Notes under the pieces: generated by a model
The model's input: the letters and a program-made list of their open reading frames with translations, nothing else
Databases searched by the model: none
What the model was told of the DNA's origin: nothing
Part shown: piece after piece, positions 18,405-27,940 of the stretch
Layout: every line of letters begins with the position of its first letter
Position numbering within the stretch: position 1 is the first letter of the stretch
Position numbers and translations under genes: made by a program
Source: Thermoflexibacter ruber
Lineage (GTDB): Bacteria > Bacteroidota > Bacteroidia > Cytophagales > Thermoflexibacteraceae
DNA: 62,138 nucleotides
NCBI RefSeq assembly: GCF_900113045.1
Contig: NZ_FONY01000033.1
Coordinates: 1 to 62,138 of the forward strand
Reading direction: 5' to 3'

Positions 18405-20708
18405 ATGAAACAAGCAGAAGTCATAGATATTCAGACTATACAAGATACTTCCCTTCCTGAAATAACCATGCTTCCTTTGCCCTCGCAAGAGGAATTGGCC
18501 GCTCAGGAGCGTGCTGAGAAAGAGCGAAAAGAAATATTGAAGCGGTATAGGCTTATTTTGCGTCATGCTCGTCCTCGCTTAAAAGAAGGAGATGCCAAGA
18601 AAATCAAAAAAGCCTTTGAAATTGCCTTAGAAGCACACAAAGACGTAAGGAGAAAGTCTGGAGAGCCATACATTTATCATCCTCTGGAAGTAGCGCGCAT
18701 CGTGGTAGATGAGATGGGTTTAGGGGCGACTTCTATCGTTTGCGCTCTTTTACACGATGTGGTAGAAGATACAGAAATGGAGTTGAAAGACATTGAGGGG
18801 CAGTTTGGGACAAAAATCGCCAAAATCATAGACGGGCTGACCAAAATCAAAGATGCCTCAGATAAAAGTCTTTCGATGCAAGCAGAGAACTTCAAAAAAA
18901 TGCTTTTGACCATTTCTGAGGACATCAGAGTAGTATTCATCAAAATTGCTGACCGCTTGCACAATATGCGTACTTTGGAGAGTATGCCCAGAGATAAGCA
19001 GTTGAAAATCAAGTCAGAAACAGAATATGTCTATGCTCCCTTAGCCCATCGCTTAGGACTTTACACGATTAAATCTGAGTTAGAAGATTTGTGTTTAAAA
19101 TTTTCAGATAGTGCTACTTATCATGCAATAGAGGACAAGATTAAGAAAACCCAAGCAGCGAGAGACCGATTTATCAAAGAATTTATCAAGCCCATAGAGG
19201 AAGCCTTGCATAGGTACAATTTTAACTTTACTATCAAAAGTCGCTTAAAATCTATCTTTTCCATTTGGAACAAAATGCAAAAGCAAGGTATTCCCTTTGA
19301 GGAAGTCTATGATTTGTTTGCGATTCGCGTAATTGTAGATGTGCCTTTGGAAGAGGAAAAAGCGGCTTGTTGGCGTATTTATTCTATCATCACGGACTTT
19401 TACCAGCCCAACCCTAATCGGCTCAGAGATTGGATAAGTTTTCCAAAATCAACAGGCTATGAATCCTTGCATGTTACTGTCATGAGTAATATAGGGCAAT
19501 GGGTAGAAGTGCAGATTCGCACCAAACGCATGGACGATATTGCAGAAATGGGCTTGGCGGCGCATTGGAAATACAAGGAAAAAAATGGGGTAAGCAATCA
19601 CGAATCGGGCATAGAGGAGTGGCTGAAGAAAGTACGAGAAACCTTAGAGCAAAACGATGTCAATGCCTTAGAGTTTTTAGATGAGTTTCGCCGCAATCTT
19701 TTTACCGAAGAGGTGTATGTTTTTACGCCCAAAGGAGATTTGAAAACCCTGCCAATGGGCGCAACCATTTTAGATTTTGCTTTTGAAATCCATACGGAAG
19801 TGGGCGCGCGATGCTTAGGTGCAAAGGTAAACCAACGCTTAGTTCCACTTAACTACCGCTTAAAAAGTGGCGACCAAGTAGAGATTTTGACTTCTACAAA
19901 AATCAAGGCGAATGAAGACTGGCTCAAACTCGTAGTTACGACAAAGGCACGCAATAAAATCAGAGAATACATCAAGGAAGGGAAAAAAGAAATCATCAAA
20001 GAAGGCAAAGAGATAGTAATGAGAAAGTTGAAGCAAATGAAACTCGCTTTTTCTCATGAAGTTTTATTACAATTATTAGATTATTTTAATAGTAAGTCAG
20101 AATCAGAGTTTTTTTATGCTGTAGGGAAAGGTACGATAGACCACACCCTCATCAAGAAATTCCAAGACAAATCTGAAGAAGAAAAAGTAAACAGAACTCT
20201 TCCTCAACCTAATACAGATGTATTCAAAGCAGATAAAAAAACAGGAAAAAAGGAACTTAAAGAAATAGTAATAGGTAGGCAAGGCGACAAGATAGCATAT
20301 TCATTATCGCAGTGTTGCAATCCTATACCCGGCGATGAGATTTTTGGTATAGTTACTGTAAGCAAGGGTATCAAGATTCATCGTACCAACTGCCCCAATG
20401 CCGTCAATATCATGGCTTCCTTTGGCGACCGCATCATCAAGGCGCGGTGGGCAGACGATAAATCTCAAGTATTTGATGTAACACTGAAAATCATTGGTAC
20501 AGACCGCTTAGGTTTAGTTAGTGATGTTACAAGGGTAATTTCTAATCAACTCAAAGTCAATATTACTTCGCTTTCTTTTGAAGTACATGCAGGAGTATTT
20601 GAGGGAACTATCTCGCTTTCTGTTTATGATACTAAGCAAGCCGATGACATGACCGAACAGCTCAATAAAATAGAAGGCGTAGTAAAGGTTACAAGGTATA
20701 ATTATTAA
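18405..20708 (+). CDS. rsh: Bifunctional (p)ppGpp synthetase/hydrolase RelA/SpoT
   Basis: 767 residues with the full long-RSH layout. The HD hydrolase domain has His92 (YIYHPLEVA), His117-Asp118 and Glu121-Asp122 (LLHDVVEDTE), all intact. The synthetase domain contains RLKSIFSIWNKM, YDLFAIRVIVD, the basic RLRDWISFPKSTGYESLH segment (in place of the RXKD of bifunctional enzymes) and VEVQIRT. A TGS domain (VYVFTPKGDLKTLPMGATIL), a zinc-finger-like middle with QCCNPIPGDE, and a C-terminal ACT domain follow. It makes and degrades the stringent-response alarmone. It is the only RSH in the window. Confidence 0.95.
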   Translation: MKQAEVIDIQTIQDTSLPEITMLPLPSQEELAAQERAEKERKEILKRYRLILRHARPRLKEGDAKKIKKAFEIALEAHKDVRRKSGEPYIYHPLEVARIVVDEMGLGATSIVCALLHDVVEDTEMELKDIEGQFGTKIAKIIDGLTKIKDASDKSLSMQAENFKKMLLTISEDIRVVFIKIADRLHNMRTLESMPRDKQLKIKSETEYVYAPLAHRLGLYTIKSELEDLCLKFSDSATYHAIEDKIKKTQAARDRFIKEFIKPIEEALHRYNFNFTIKSRLKSIFSIWNKMQKQGIPFEEVYDLFAIRVIVDVPLEEEKAACWRIYSIITDFYQPNPNRLRDWISFPKSTGYESLHVTVMSNIGQWVEVQIRTKRMDDIAEMGLAAHWKYKEKNGVSNHESGIEEWLKKVRETLEQNDVNALEFLDEFRRNLFTEEVYVFTPKGDLKTLPMGATILDFAFEIHTEVGARCLGAKVNQRLVPLNYRLKSGDQVEILTSTKIKANEDWLKLVVTTKARNKIREYIKEGKKEIIKEGKEIVMRKLKQMKLAFSHEVLLQLLDYFNSKSESEFFYAVGKGTIDHTLIKKFQDKSEEEKVNRTLPQPNTDVFKADKKTGKKELKEIVIGRQGDKIAYSLSQCCNPIPGDEIFGIVTVSKGIKIHRTNCPNAVNIMASFGDRIIKARWADDKSQVFDVTLKIIGTDRLGLVSDVTRVISNQLKVNITSLSFEVHAGVFEGTISLSVYDTKQADDMTEQLNKIEGVVKVTRYNY

Positions 20709-20730
20709 ACTTTTTTAACTCTATAAACCA

Positions 20731-21255
20731 ATGAATCAACAACTTGCAAATCAATTCGCAGAATTTGAAAGTAAACGAAAGACTTTGCTCTCTCAACTGC
20801 AAGCAGTAGCAGAAAAAAAACTACATGTAGAGCCTCACGGGAAATGGTCTATTATTCAAAATATGAATCATTTAATTCTTTCTGAAAGTGGCATACTTAC
20901 ATATTTGAAAAAGAAAATACAAGGAGTAGATACTTTGAAAGAGGCAGGTTTGGCAAGTTGGTTTGCCTATCAGTTAGTTCTTCTTTATTCTGCTTTGCCT
21001 TTCAAAAGAAAAGCCCCCAAAGGCATTGACCAGCCCTCTAATGAAGAAGATTTGGCGACCATCTCTGCAAAGTGGGATAAACTAAGGGAAAGTTGGAGAG
21101 AATTTATCAGCCAAGTGCCAGAAAATCAATTGAAAATAGCTATTTTCAAACACCCATTCCTCAGTACTCGCTTAAACATTTATCAAACAATCGGCTTTAT
21201 GGAAGCACATTTTGAAAGACATTCCAGACAGATAGAAAATATTTTAAAATCCTAA
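20731..21255 (+). CDS. DinB-like four-helix metalloprotein
   Basis: 174 residues, mostly helical. The layout fits the DinB/YfiT superfamily. A histidine in helix 2 (IIQNMNHLILSESG) and two late histidines in MEAHFERHSRQIENI would give the metal-binding triad. Proteins of this fold act as thiol transferases or stress proteins, and the exact activity cannot be read from the sequence. It lies 22 bases after relA/spoT and 12 bases before the PepSY-like gene, so it may be co-transcribed with both. Confidence 0.75.
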   Translation: MNQQLANQFAEFESKRKTLLSQLQAVAEKKLHVEPHGKWSIIQNMNHLILSESGILTYLKKKIQGVDTLKEAGLASWFAYQLVLLYSALPFKRKAPKGIDQPSNEEDLATISAKWDKLRESWREFISQVPENQLKIAIFKHPFLSTRLNIYQTIGFMEAHFERHSRQIENILKS

Positions 21256-21267
21256 TCCTAACTTCTT

Positions 21268-21696
21268 ATGAAGAAAATAGCATTTTTATTTGTATTTATT
21301 TTTTGCTTTCAAATGAGTTACGGGCAGAAAGTAAAAAATGAGAACATTCCCTTAGCTGTAAAAGATGCTTTCCAAGTACTTTATCCCAATGCTGACAAGG
21401 TAAATTGGGGAAAAGAAGGGCAAAATTATGAAGCAAGTCTGAAGATGGATGGAAAAGAAATCTCTGTCGTTTTTGATTCTGCTGGTAAGCTACTTGGAAA
21501 AGAGGAAGATATTGAAATAAGTGAACTTCCTGCTAATGCGAGAGAGTACCTTAGCAAAAGCTTTCCTAAGAGCAAAATCCGTGAAGTAGAAAAAAAGACA
21601 AATGCTCAAGGAATCATTATTTACGAAGTAGAGATAAAAGGAAAAGAGTTAATTTTTGATGCAAATGGTAATTTTGTCAAAGAAACCAAAGATTGA
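21268..21696 (+). CDS. Secreted PepSY-like domain protein
   Basis: 142 residues with a signal peptide (about 1-19, MSYGQ). The mature part contains two copies of the PepSY-like motif seen in small Bacteroidota periplasmic proteins: AVKDAFQVLYPNADKVNWGK with YEASLKMDGKEISVVFD, and NAREYLSKSFPKSKIREVEK with YEVEIKGKELIFDANG. The function is not established; such proteins are thought to act as periplasmic regulators or inhibitors. It follows the DinB-like gene closely. Confidence 0.8.
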   Translation: MKKIAFLFVFIFCFQMSYGQKVKNENIPLAVKDAFQVLYPNADKVNWGKEGQNYEASLKMDGKEISVVFDSAGKLLGKEEDIEISELPANAREYLSKSFPKSKIREVEKKTNAQGIIIYEVEIKGKELIFDANGNFVKETKD

Positions 21697-21755
21697 TATT
21701 ATTTATCAATTTACGACATAATTTAATATAAATCATTCATTTTAAACATCTTTAC

Positions 21756-23261
21756 ATGAAAGCACTCCTTTGCAAAGAGTTTGGAACTCCCGATAAACTG
21801 CTCATAGAAGAAATAGCCTCACCGAAGGCGGGAGCAGGTCAAGTAGTCATTAGTGTAAAAGCGTGCAGTGCTAACTTTCCTGATGTGCTGATGATTCAGA
21901 ACTTGTACCAATTCAAACCACCCTTGCCCTTTTCTGTGGGTGGAGAGGTAGCAGGTATTATCAAAGAAGTAGGTGAGGGTGTCAAACATCTGAGTATAGG
22001 GGATAAAGTCATTGCGCTTTGTGGTTGGGGCGGCTTTGCAGAAGAAGTAGTGGTAGATGCTCGCCGATGCGTTCCTCTGCCTGTTTCTATGGATTTTACT
22101 GTTGGGGCTTCATTATTGTATAATTATGGAACTTCTTATCATGCCTTGAAGGATAGAGCAGGTTTAAAATCAGGAGAAACTCTGCTGGTACTTGGTGCGG
22201 CAGGAGGAGTAGGGCTGGCGGCTGTGGAGTTGGGCAAACTCATGGGGGCAAAAGTTATTGCAGCGGCAAGTACAGAGGAAAAATTGGCAGTTTGCAAAGA
22301 AAAAGGAGCAGATTTTCTGATAAACTACTCAAAAGAAGATTTGAAAGAAAAAATCAAAGAGATTACAGAGGGTAGGGGAGTAGAGCTGGTATATGACCCT
22401 ATTGGCGATAGATATACTGAACCTGCCTTGCGTTCTATGGCTTGGAAGGGACGTTATTTAGTAGTAGGTTTTGCAGGGGGCGAAATTCCGAAAGTTCCTC
22501 TGAACTTAGCTTTGTTAAAAGGATGTGCGATTGTGGGGGTATTTTGGGGGAGTTTTACAGAAAAAGAAACACAGAAAAGTAGAGAAAATCTTATCGAGTT
22601 AGCCAATTTTTATGCAGAAGGAAAAATCAATCCACACATCTACAAGACGTATAGCCTAAACGAGGCACCGCAAGCCTTGTGGGATTTGATGAATAGGAAG
22701 GTGATAGGCAAGGCGGTAATCTTGATAGACCAGCCTTCTGTTGTTGCTGCAAATCTTTCTGCTCCAAAGAACGAAAAGCAAGAAGTTCCCTATACGCAAA
22801 CCGAAAAAGGAGTGATTTTTCATCAACTTTCAGGTCTCAAATCGTTCAAAGGCAAAGCGTTAGGAACATCTGATTGGCTGGTAGTAAGTCAAGAAATGAT
22901 AAATAATTTTGCTAAGGCTACCCTTGACTCCCAGTGGATTCACTTAGACGAGGAGAGAGCCAGAAAAGAATCTCCTTTTGGGAAAACTATTGCACACGGC
23001 TTGCTTACTCTTTCACTTATGCCTCAGTTTTTGTATCAACTATTGCAAATCGAGGAGGCAAAAATGTCAGTGAATTACGGTTCAAATAAGGTTCGCTTTA
23101 TTACCCCTGTGCCTGCGGGAAGTCGTATTCGTATGAAAGCTACTTTGAAAGAAGTGGAAGAAGCAGCACAAGGTATCAAACTATTTATTGATGCAAGCAT
23201 AGAATTAGAGGGTGCGGAAAAACCTGCTTGCGTGGCGGAACTCATCAGTTTAGTCTATTAG
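21756..23261 (+). CDS. Fusion of NADPH:quinone oxidoreductase and MaoC-like dehydratase
   Basis: 501 residues. Residues 1-325 are a medium-chain dehydrogenase/reductase of the zinc-free quinone oxidoreductase type. The GroES-like part contains PFSVGGEVAGIIKEVGEGV, and the Rossmann loop is LGAAGGVGLAAVELGKLMGA (147-166). After a linker (326-370), residues about 371-501 form a MaoC-type hotdog domain with the hydratase signature ATLDSQWIHLDEERA (Asp391, His396) and GKTIAHGLLTLSLMPQ (His414). The combination suggests successive steps on an enoyl- or beta-hydroxyacyl-thioester, such as hydration and reduction, but the substrate is unknown. Its stop codon overlaps the convergent sulfatase stop by three bases. 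Confidence 0.9.
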   Translation: MKALLCKEFGTPDKLLIEEIASPKAGAGQVVISVKACSANFPDVLMIQNLYQFKPPLPFSVGGEVAGIIKEVGEGVKHLSIGDKVIALCGWGGFAEEVVVDARRCVPLPVSMDFTVGASLLYNYGTSYHALKDRAGLKSGETLLVLGAAGGVGLAAVELGKLMGAKVIAAASTEEKLAVCKEKGADFLINYSKEDLKEKIKEITEGRGVELVYDPIGDRYTEPALRSMAWKGRYLVVGFAGGEIPKVPLNLALLKGCAIVGVFWGSFTEKETQKSRENLIELANFYAEGKINPHIYKTYSLNEAPQALWDLMNRKVIGKAVILIDQPSVVAANLSAPKNEKQEVPYTQTEKGVIFHQLSGLKSFKGKALGTSDWLVVSQEMINNFAKATLDSQWIHLDEERARKESPFGKTIAHGLLTLSLMPQFLYQLLQIEEAKMSVNYGSNKVRFITPVPAGSRIRMKATLKEVEEAAQGIKLFIDASIELEGAEKPACVAELISLVY

Positions 23262-24760
23262 TATGTTCCTTTGTACTTATGGTCGCCATGTTTGTGCATA
23301 GTTCTTTTCAATGGAATTTGCATACCGTTAGTACTTTCTAACCAGTCATAAATCTCCCCTGTAAGTTGCTTAATCAGCGGTTCGTGTTCAGGACTTTTGA
23401 TGAGGTTATTCATCTCCTCTGGGTCTTTTTCCAAGTCAAAAAACTCATTGGTATCCCAAACTCCATGATAGCGAATGAGTTTGTAGCGGTCAGTGCGGAC
23501 AGCGTGCATCGTTGGGGTTTGAGGAAAACTGTATTCCCAATAGTATTCGTAAAAAATCTTTTTTCTCCAATCAGAAACCTCTTTGCCTTGCACTATGGGC
23601 AATACAGAACTACCGTGCATCTGTGTAGGCTTTTTTATTCCTGCTAACTCGAGGATAGTAGGGGCGATGTCAATATTTTGAATCATTTGTGGGGTTTTGC
23701 TTCCTGCTTTGATGAGTTTTGGGTATCTCATAAGCAAAGGAACACGCATAGACTCCTCGTAAGCGTGTCTTTTGTCTATCAAGCCATGCTCGCCAAAACT
23801 AAAACCATTATCGCCCATGTAAATTAGGAAAGTATTTTCTGTTAATCCATTCTTATCTAAATAGTTTAATACCTCTCCTATGCTTTCGTCTAAACTATGC
23901 AGAGTTTCGCAATAATCATATACGAAGTCCTCAAAAGTAGTAGCCCCATGATAAAGGTAATCTACCCCATGCCAACTGTATCTTTGGTTTTTTACCCATT
24001 CTGGAATAAGCATATTTTGTTGGTTCTCGGCACTTTTTAATATCTCGGGTTTAGTCAAACTAAAAGTGGTGGGGTAATTAATTTTCTGACCATGATATTT
24101 GTTTTTATGCTTGCGGGCAGGGCGGAACTCCGAGTGAACTGATTTGTGAGAAAGGTAAAGGAAAAAGGGCTTATTTTTATCTCTTTTATCTATCCAGTCC
24201 AATGCGTACTGATTCAATACATCTGTGATATAAGCACTATCTCCATGTGCTACTTTTTTCCCATCTACATTGAGTGTTGGGTTGTAGTAAACGCCTTGCC
24301 CTTTGAAACTTACCCAATGATTGAAGCCTTTGCGTGGCTGGTCGTCGTCATGCCCCATGTGCCATTTCCCTACGAAAGCTGTCTGATAGCCTGCCTTTTG
24401 CAGGTATTGAGGAAAATAAGTCAAGTTAGGAGGTTCAGGGGCATAATTGTCCACAATGGTATGGGCATGGGTAAACATTCCTGTCAAGATACTTGCACGA
24501 GAAGGGGAACAGAGTGCCGTAGTTACAAAAGCATTTTGACAGTGCGTTCCTTCTTTGGCAATGCGGTCTAAGTTAGGTGTTTGTAGCCAAGGTACACTAT
24601 TGTTCATAAAACTCATGAAATCATAGCGATGGTCATCGGATAAGATAAAGATAACATTACAAGGTTTTTCTATCTTTTTAATTTGCGCTATTTTGTTATT
24701 TTCCTTAGCTACAAAGGCAAATTGTGAAAAAATAATGAGCAAAAAAGTAAAGTAACGCAT
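23258..24760 (-). CDS. Secreted arylsulfatase-family sulfatase
   Basis: 500 residues with a signal peptide (about 1-19). The formylglycine site is present as Cys84-Ser-Pro-Ser-Arg (TALCSPSRASILTG). Metal-binding residues occur in ILSDDHRYD (Asp42, Asp43) and in MGDNGFSFGEHGLIDKR. HKSVHSEFRPA and TDRYKLIRYHG complete the sulfatase S1 pattern, resembling the glycosaminoglycan or carbohydrate sulfatases of Bacteroidota. It needs a formylglycine-generating enzyme or anSME, neither of which is in this window. No glycoside hydrolase or SusC/D pair is nearby, so it is not part of a visible polysaccharide locus. Confidence 0.92.
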   Translation of the reverse strand: MRYFTFLLIIFSQFAFVAKENNKIAQIKKIEKPCNVIFILSDDHRYDFMSFMNNSVPWLQTPNLDRIAKEGTHCQNAFVTTALCSPSRASILTGMFTHAHTIVDNYAPEPPNLTYFPQYLQKAGYQTAFVGKWHMGHDDDQPRKGFNHWVSFKGQGVYYNPTLNVDGKKVAHGDSAYITDVLNQYALDWIDKRDKNKPFFLYLSHKSVHSEFRPARKHKNKYHGQKINYPTTFSLTKPEILKSAENQQNMLIPEWVKNQRYSWHGVDYLYHGATTFEDFVYDYCETLHSLDESIGEVLNYLDKNGLTENTFLIYMGDNGFSFGEHGLIDKRHAYEESMRVPLLMRYPKLIKAGSKTPQMIQNIDIAPTILELAGIKKPTQMHGSSVLPIVQGKEVSDWRKKIFYEYYWEYSFPQTPTMHAVRTDRYKLIRYHGVWDTNEFFDLEKDPEEMNNLIKSPEHEPLIKQLTGEIYDWLESTNGMQIPLKRTMHKHGDHKYKGTY

Positions 24761-25161
24761 AGAATTTTTGAGTTTAGGTTTTCTTCTTATGTTAGTTTTT
24801 ACACAAGTTAGCTGGTGGTGCTTTCAAATGTATGATAATTTTATGTGTTGAAAAAATCTGCTCTCATCGGTATGATTCTGTGTCATCAGTGTTCCAAAAT
24901 AGAATACCAATCATACGGATTTAGCTGATAAACACAGGTTTTTATTAATAAGTATGTCCAAAAATTTTATTTTGGTAAGTTCCATATTTGCTTGCTTCCT
25001 TATATACCCAAATAATGCAAGTTAGTATTTTTTTGCCTATTAAAGAAGTTTGTTTGCTTTATCTAAAACTAATATTTTCACAAAAATTATACGCAAAATT
25101 AGTATTTAATTTTTGTATTTTTGGCTTTGGTTTAAAGCATATTATTAAAACAATAGTACAC
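24761..25161. other. 401-base intergenic region
   Basis: AT-rich region between the divergent sulfatase and DsrE-like genes. It must contain both promoters. A degenerate inverted arrangement is visible around 24868-24931 (ggtatgatt against aatcatacgg, and ctgtgtcatcag against ctgataaacacag), possibly a relic of a small repeat. An in-frame extension of the DsrE gene up to 24988 is open but reads as a poor leader. I see no RNA gene. Confidence 0.35.
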
Positions 25162-25587
25162 ATGAAATATATTTACTCATTGGCTTTCTTGTTTTTCTTA
25201 CTTCCCTTCACTCCAAGTAAGGCTCAGGTAGTAAGTACAAAAAAGCACAAAATTGTGATGCAGTTAGTAAGTAACGATACTTCGGTTTATCGCATGCTTA
25301 TCAGGCAGTTAGGCAATATTAAGAAAGCTGCCCCCAACGCCAAAGTAGAAGTGGTGTGCCATGGTGGAGGCATTTATATCTTAGACAAAGAAAAAACAAT
25401 TTATACCTCTGAAATAGAAGAATATGCAAAAAATGGTGTAACTTGGGTGGCTTGCGAAAATACCATGCGAGAACGCAAAATTCCAAAGGAAAAATTGCTA
25501 TCTATCAGTTCTACTGTTCCCTCAGGAATTTTTGAAGTAGTATTGAAACAAGAGGCAGGTTGGAGTTATCTAAAAATAGGATATTAG
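25162..25587 (+). CDS. Exported DsrE/DsrF-like protein
   Basis: Starting at ATG 25162 gives 141 residues with a clean signal peptide (MKYIYSLAFLFFLLPFTPSKAQ). The mature part has the DsrE fold: an early strand KIVMQLVSNDT, KVEVVCHGGGIYIL, and a conserved cysteine in VTWVACENTMRER. The family includes sulfur-relay and peroxiredoxin-like proteins. The exported version is common in Bacteroidota, but its role is not settled. It is followed 19 bases later by a response-regulator/kinase hybrid gene, possibly in the same transcript. Confidence 0.8.
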   Translation: MKYIYSLAFLFFLLPFTPSKAQVVSTKKHKIVMQLVSNDTSVYRMLIRQLGNIKKAAPNAKVEVVCHGGGIYILDKEKTIYTSEIEEYAKNGVTWVACENTMRERKIPKEKLLSISSTVPSGIFEVVLKQEAGWSYLKIGY

Positions 25588-25606
25588 CTTAAATTACAAG
25601 TTGCTT

Positions 25607-26722
25607 ATGCTCAATAGCACCATTTTAATCATAGATGATGAACAAAGCTACTTAGACATCATTACCAACACACTTAAAAGCAAGAATCACAGGGTTTTAC
25701 AGGCTTTGAATGGGCGAATGGGGTGCAAGGTAGCAGAGCGATTTCTCCCTGACATAATCATCATGGACTGGGAAATGCCTGAGATGAACGGCATTGAGGC
25801 AATAAAATATTTGAAACAACAGCCTGCCACCCAAGAAATTCCTATCATCATGGCTACGGGAGTAATGACGGCTGTAAAGCATTTGGAAACTGCCTTAGAA
25901 GCGGGAGCTATAGACTATATTAGAAAACCCATAGATCCCATAGAACTCTATGCACGCATCAATGCTACCCTAAAACTCTCCCGCTCTTATAAGGAAATCA
26001 AAGACCAAAAAATAAGTCTGGAAGACCTCAATCGCGAAAAAGACGGCATGATAGGCATTGTTGCTCACGACTTGCGCGCACCCCTGAACCGCATCATGGG
26101 CTTGACTGAAATTCTCAAAATGAGTAATACCTTTGAAAAAGAGCAAGCGAATTATATAGAAATGATAGAAAAAATGTGCCATTCAGGAATTTCACTGATT
26201 CGCGACTTGCTGGTTATCAACAATGTAGAATACGAAAGCCAAAAGCTAAACCTTAAAGAAATTGCTCTTTATGACTTTATAGCTGATTTATTGAAAAACT
26301 ATGAGTCCCACGCACAGCAAAAGCAAATTAAGATTCATTTAGAAAAAATAGATATTTCTATCTTTTTAGAAACTGACGAGTCTTTCTTAGGTCGTATTCT
26401 GGACAACCTCATTTCCAATGCGTTAAAGTTTTCTCATAGAGGAAAAAATGTATATATCTCTATAAAAAATACAGACACCAAAGTTCAAATTGCTATCAAA
26501 GACGAAGGGCAAGGCATTAGCCCGGAAGACCAACAAAAGATGTTCAAGAAATTTCAAAAACTCTCCGCAAGACCTACGGGGGGGGAAGAGTCCACAGGTT
26601 TAGGTTTGGCTATCGTCAAATCTTTGGTAGATAAACTAAATGGTAATATTCAATTTATCAGCAACTTAGGAGAAGGGACAGAGTTTATCATTGAATTTGA
26701 TAGAGTGTTTGCAAAAGGATAA
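25607..26722 (+). CDS. Response regulator-histidine kinase hybrid
   Basis: 371 residues from ATG 25607 (an in-frame TTG lies six bases upstream). The receiver domain is N-terminal (residues 5-120) with Asp10-Asp11, phospho-acceptor Asp54 (IIIMDWEMPEMNG), a threonine in IMATG and Lys in RKPIDPIE. A short coiled coil leads to a HisKA domain with His154 (GIVAHDLRAPLN) and a HATPase domain (NLISNALKFS, DEGQGISPED, STGLGLAIVKSL). There is no membrane segment, so it is a soluble kinase controlled by its own receiver. The output partner is not adjacent. Confidence 0.92.
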   Translation: MLNSTILIIDDEQSYLDIITNTLKSKNHRVLQALNGRMGCKVAERFLPDIIIMDWEMPEMNGIEAIKYLKQQPATQEIPIIMATGVMTAVKHLETALEAGAIDYIRKPIDPIELYARINATLKLSRSYKEIKDQKISLEDLNREKDGMIGIVAHDLRAPLNRIMGLTEILKMSNTFEKEQANYIEMIEKMCHSGISLIRDLLVINNVEYESQKLNLKEIALYDFIADLLKNYESHAQQKQIKIHLEKIDISIFLETDESFLGRILDNLISNALKFSHRGKNVYISIKNTDTKVQIAIKDEGQGISPEDQQKMFKKFQKLSARPTGGEESTGLGLAIVKSLVDKLNGNIQFISNLGEGTEFIIEFDRVFAKG

Positions 26723-26862
26723 TATAGTTTTTAATAGATTGTAAAATCTGCTATCAGAAAAGAAGGAACTTAACAACTTCTAATTCCTTTCTAATCCAAT
26801 TTTCGAGGTAATTTATAAAATCTGATATAACTTTATCACAAGTTTTTAGGTGGATGCAATAG

Positions 26863-26915
26863 TAAAGGAACGCAAGGACTTCGACAACAAGCTATGGGTC
26901 TTTGCGTTTACCTTT
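26863..26915. repeat. Imperfect hairpin between convergent genes
   Basis: taaaggaacgcaaggac (26863-26879) pairs with gtctttgcgtttacctttt (from 26898) apart from a two-base bulge and one G-T pair. The loop is 18 bases. It lies between the kinase gene and the convergent secreted-protein gene, followed by a short T run on the plus strand. It could be a terminator or a repeat relic. Confidence 0.35.
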
Positions 26916-26945
26916 TTATGGATTGTGTGATTGATTTTTCAGAGA

Positions 26946-27785
26946 TTACCTTTTCGTAAAAATAAATTTTTCCAGTATATTTTTTTGATTTTCAGGTATT
27001 TTCATCAAATTAGAAATGAGCCAGCCCGTGTTATTCCCTGTGCGATTAAAGTTGGACACTTCAAAATACCAATTATTGATTTGCAAAAAATGAAACTTTA
27101 CTTCTGCTACAGTTTCAAATCTCAGCGTATTTTTTTTCATTTCATAGAAAAAAATACTTAGCATATCAGGCTGATAGCCTTTTTTGGTATAAAGTTCTAC
27201 ATCTCGGAGTGTTTCAAATGCCCTAATCAGGTTCATAAAATCTATTTCATGGCTTTGTGGGTGTAAGAATTTCTTACTTGCCCCAGTAGTATCACCAAGA
27301 AAAAGATTGTTAAATGCAGGGAAATACACATTAGAAAGTACCCACTTGCTTCCTAAACCTTCTTTTTGTAGTTCTAAGAAAAGAGTAACTACTTCAGGTT
27401 TACCCAAGTAAGTAAAATTGGCACGAACCTCAGCAAACCATCTTCCTCCATGAAAATCTAAAAATTGACCTGACTCTTTGGAAGTAACCGCTTGGATAAA
27501 TTCATTGCGAAGATTAGTTGTAAATGATTGATTTTCGTTATTGAATAGCAAGTTAATGTACTTTTTTCTTTGTTCTGTTTCGCGGTACATTTTGTCTGTA
27601 CTAAAATAGGGTTTGCCATTCCTGTCTTCCTCATTATTGAAGCGGCGGAAAAATTGGCTCATTTGCTTGGTAGCGGCATAAAACGGGGTTTCATCTCCTA
27701 AATAGGTGCCTAATTGCTGGGCATGACTTTCTAAATGAAAAGTCAGTAATATAAGCACAAAATAAGCAATGGGGTTTATTTTCAT
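26946..27785 (-). CDS. Secreted protein of unknown function
   Basis: 279 residues with a signal peptide (about 1-22, ESHAQ). I do not recognise the family. The mature part is mixed alpha/beta, without cysteines in pairs or any enzyme motif. It is rich in aromatic residues, for example DFHGGRWFAEVRANFTYLGK and VKFHFLQINNWYFEVSNFNR. The latter paired-strand look suggests a lipocalin- or NTF2-like fold, but this is a guess. It is monocistronic, convergent with the kinase gene. Confidence 0.65.
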   Translation of the reverse strand: MKINPIAYFVLILLTFHLESHAQQLGTYLGDETPFYAATKQMSQFFRRFNNEEDRNGKPYFSTDKMYRETEQRKKYINLLFNNENQSFTTNLRNEFIQAVTSKESGQFLDFHGGRWFAEVRANFTYLGKPEVVTLFLELQKEGLGSKWVLSNVYFPAFNNLFLGDTTGASKKFLHPQSHEIDFMNLIRAFETLRDVELYTKKGYQPDMLSIFFYEMKKNTLRFETVAEVKFHFLQINNWYFEVSNFNRTGNNTGWLISNLMKIPENQKNILEKFIFTKR

Positions 27786-27940
27786 ACCTTGGATTATTTT
27801 CAGTAATGAGTTACTTTGTCTAATTTTCTACTTTATTGTATAAAAGTGAAAATGTAAACGTAGCAAGTACTTACTTATGCAAAGTTAAATCAAATTAAGC
27901 AAAATTGTGCTGTAAAATTTTTATTTTATCTAAGTATTTG

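Noticed and set aside
23258-23261. Overlap of the fusion gene and sulfatase suggesting a frame error
   Set aside because: Both stops are in place and both proteins have their normal C-termini; it is just a close convergent pair.
24868-24931. Possible transposon terminal repeats in the 24.8-25.0 kb gap
   Set aside because: The matching stretches are short, imperfect and in inconsistent order; no transposase remnant lies between them.
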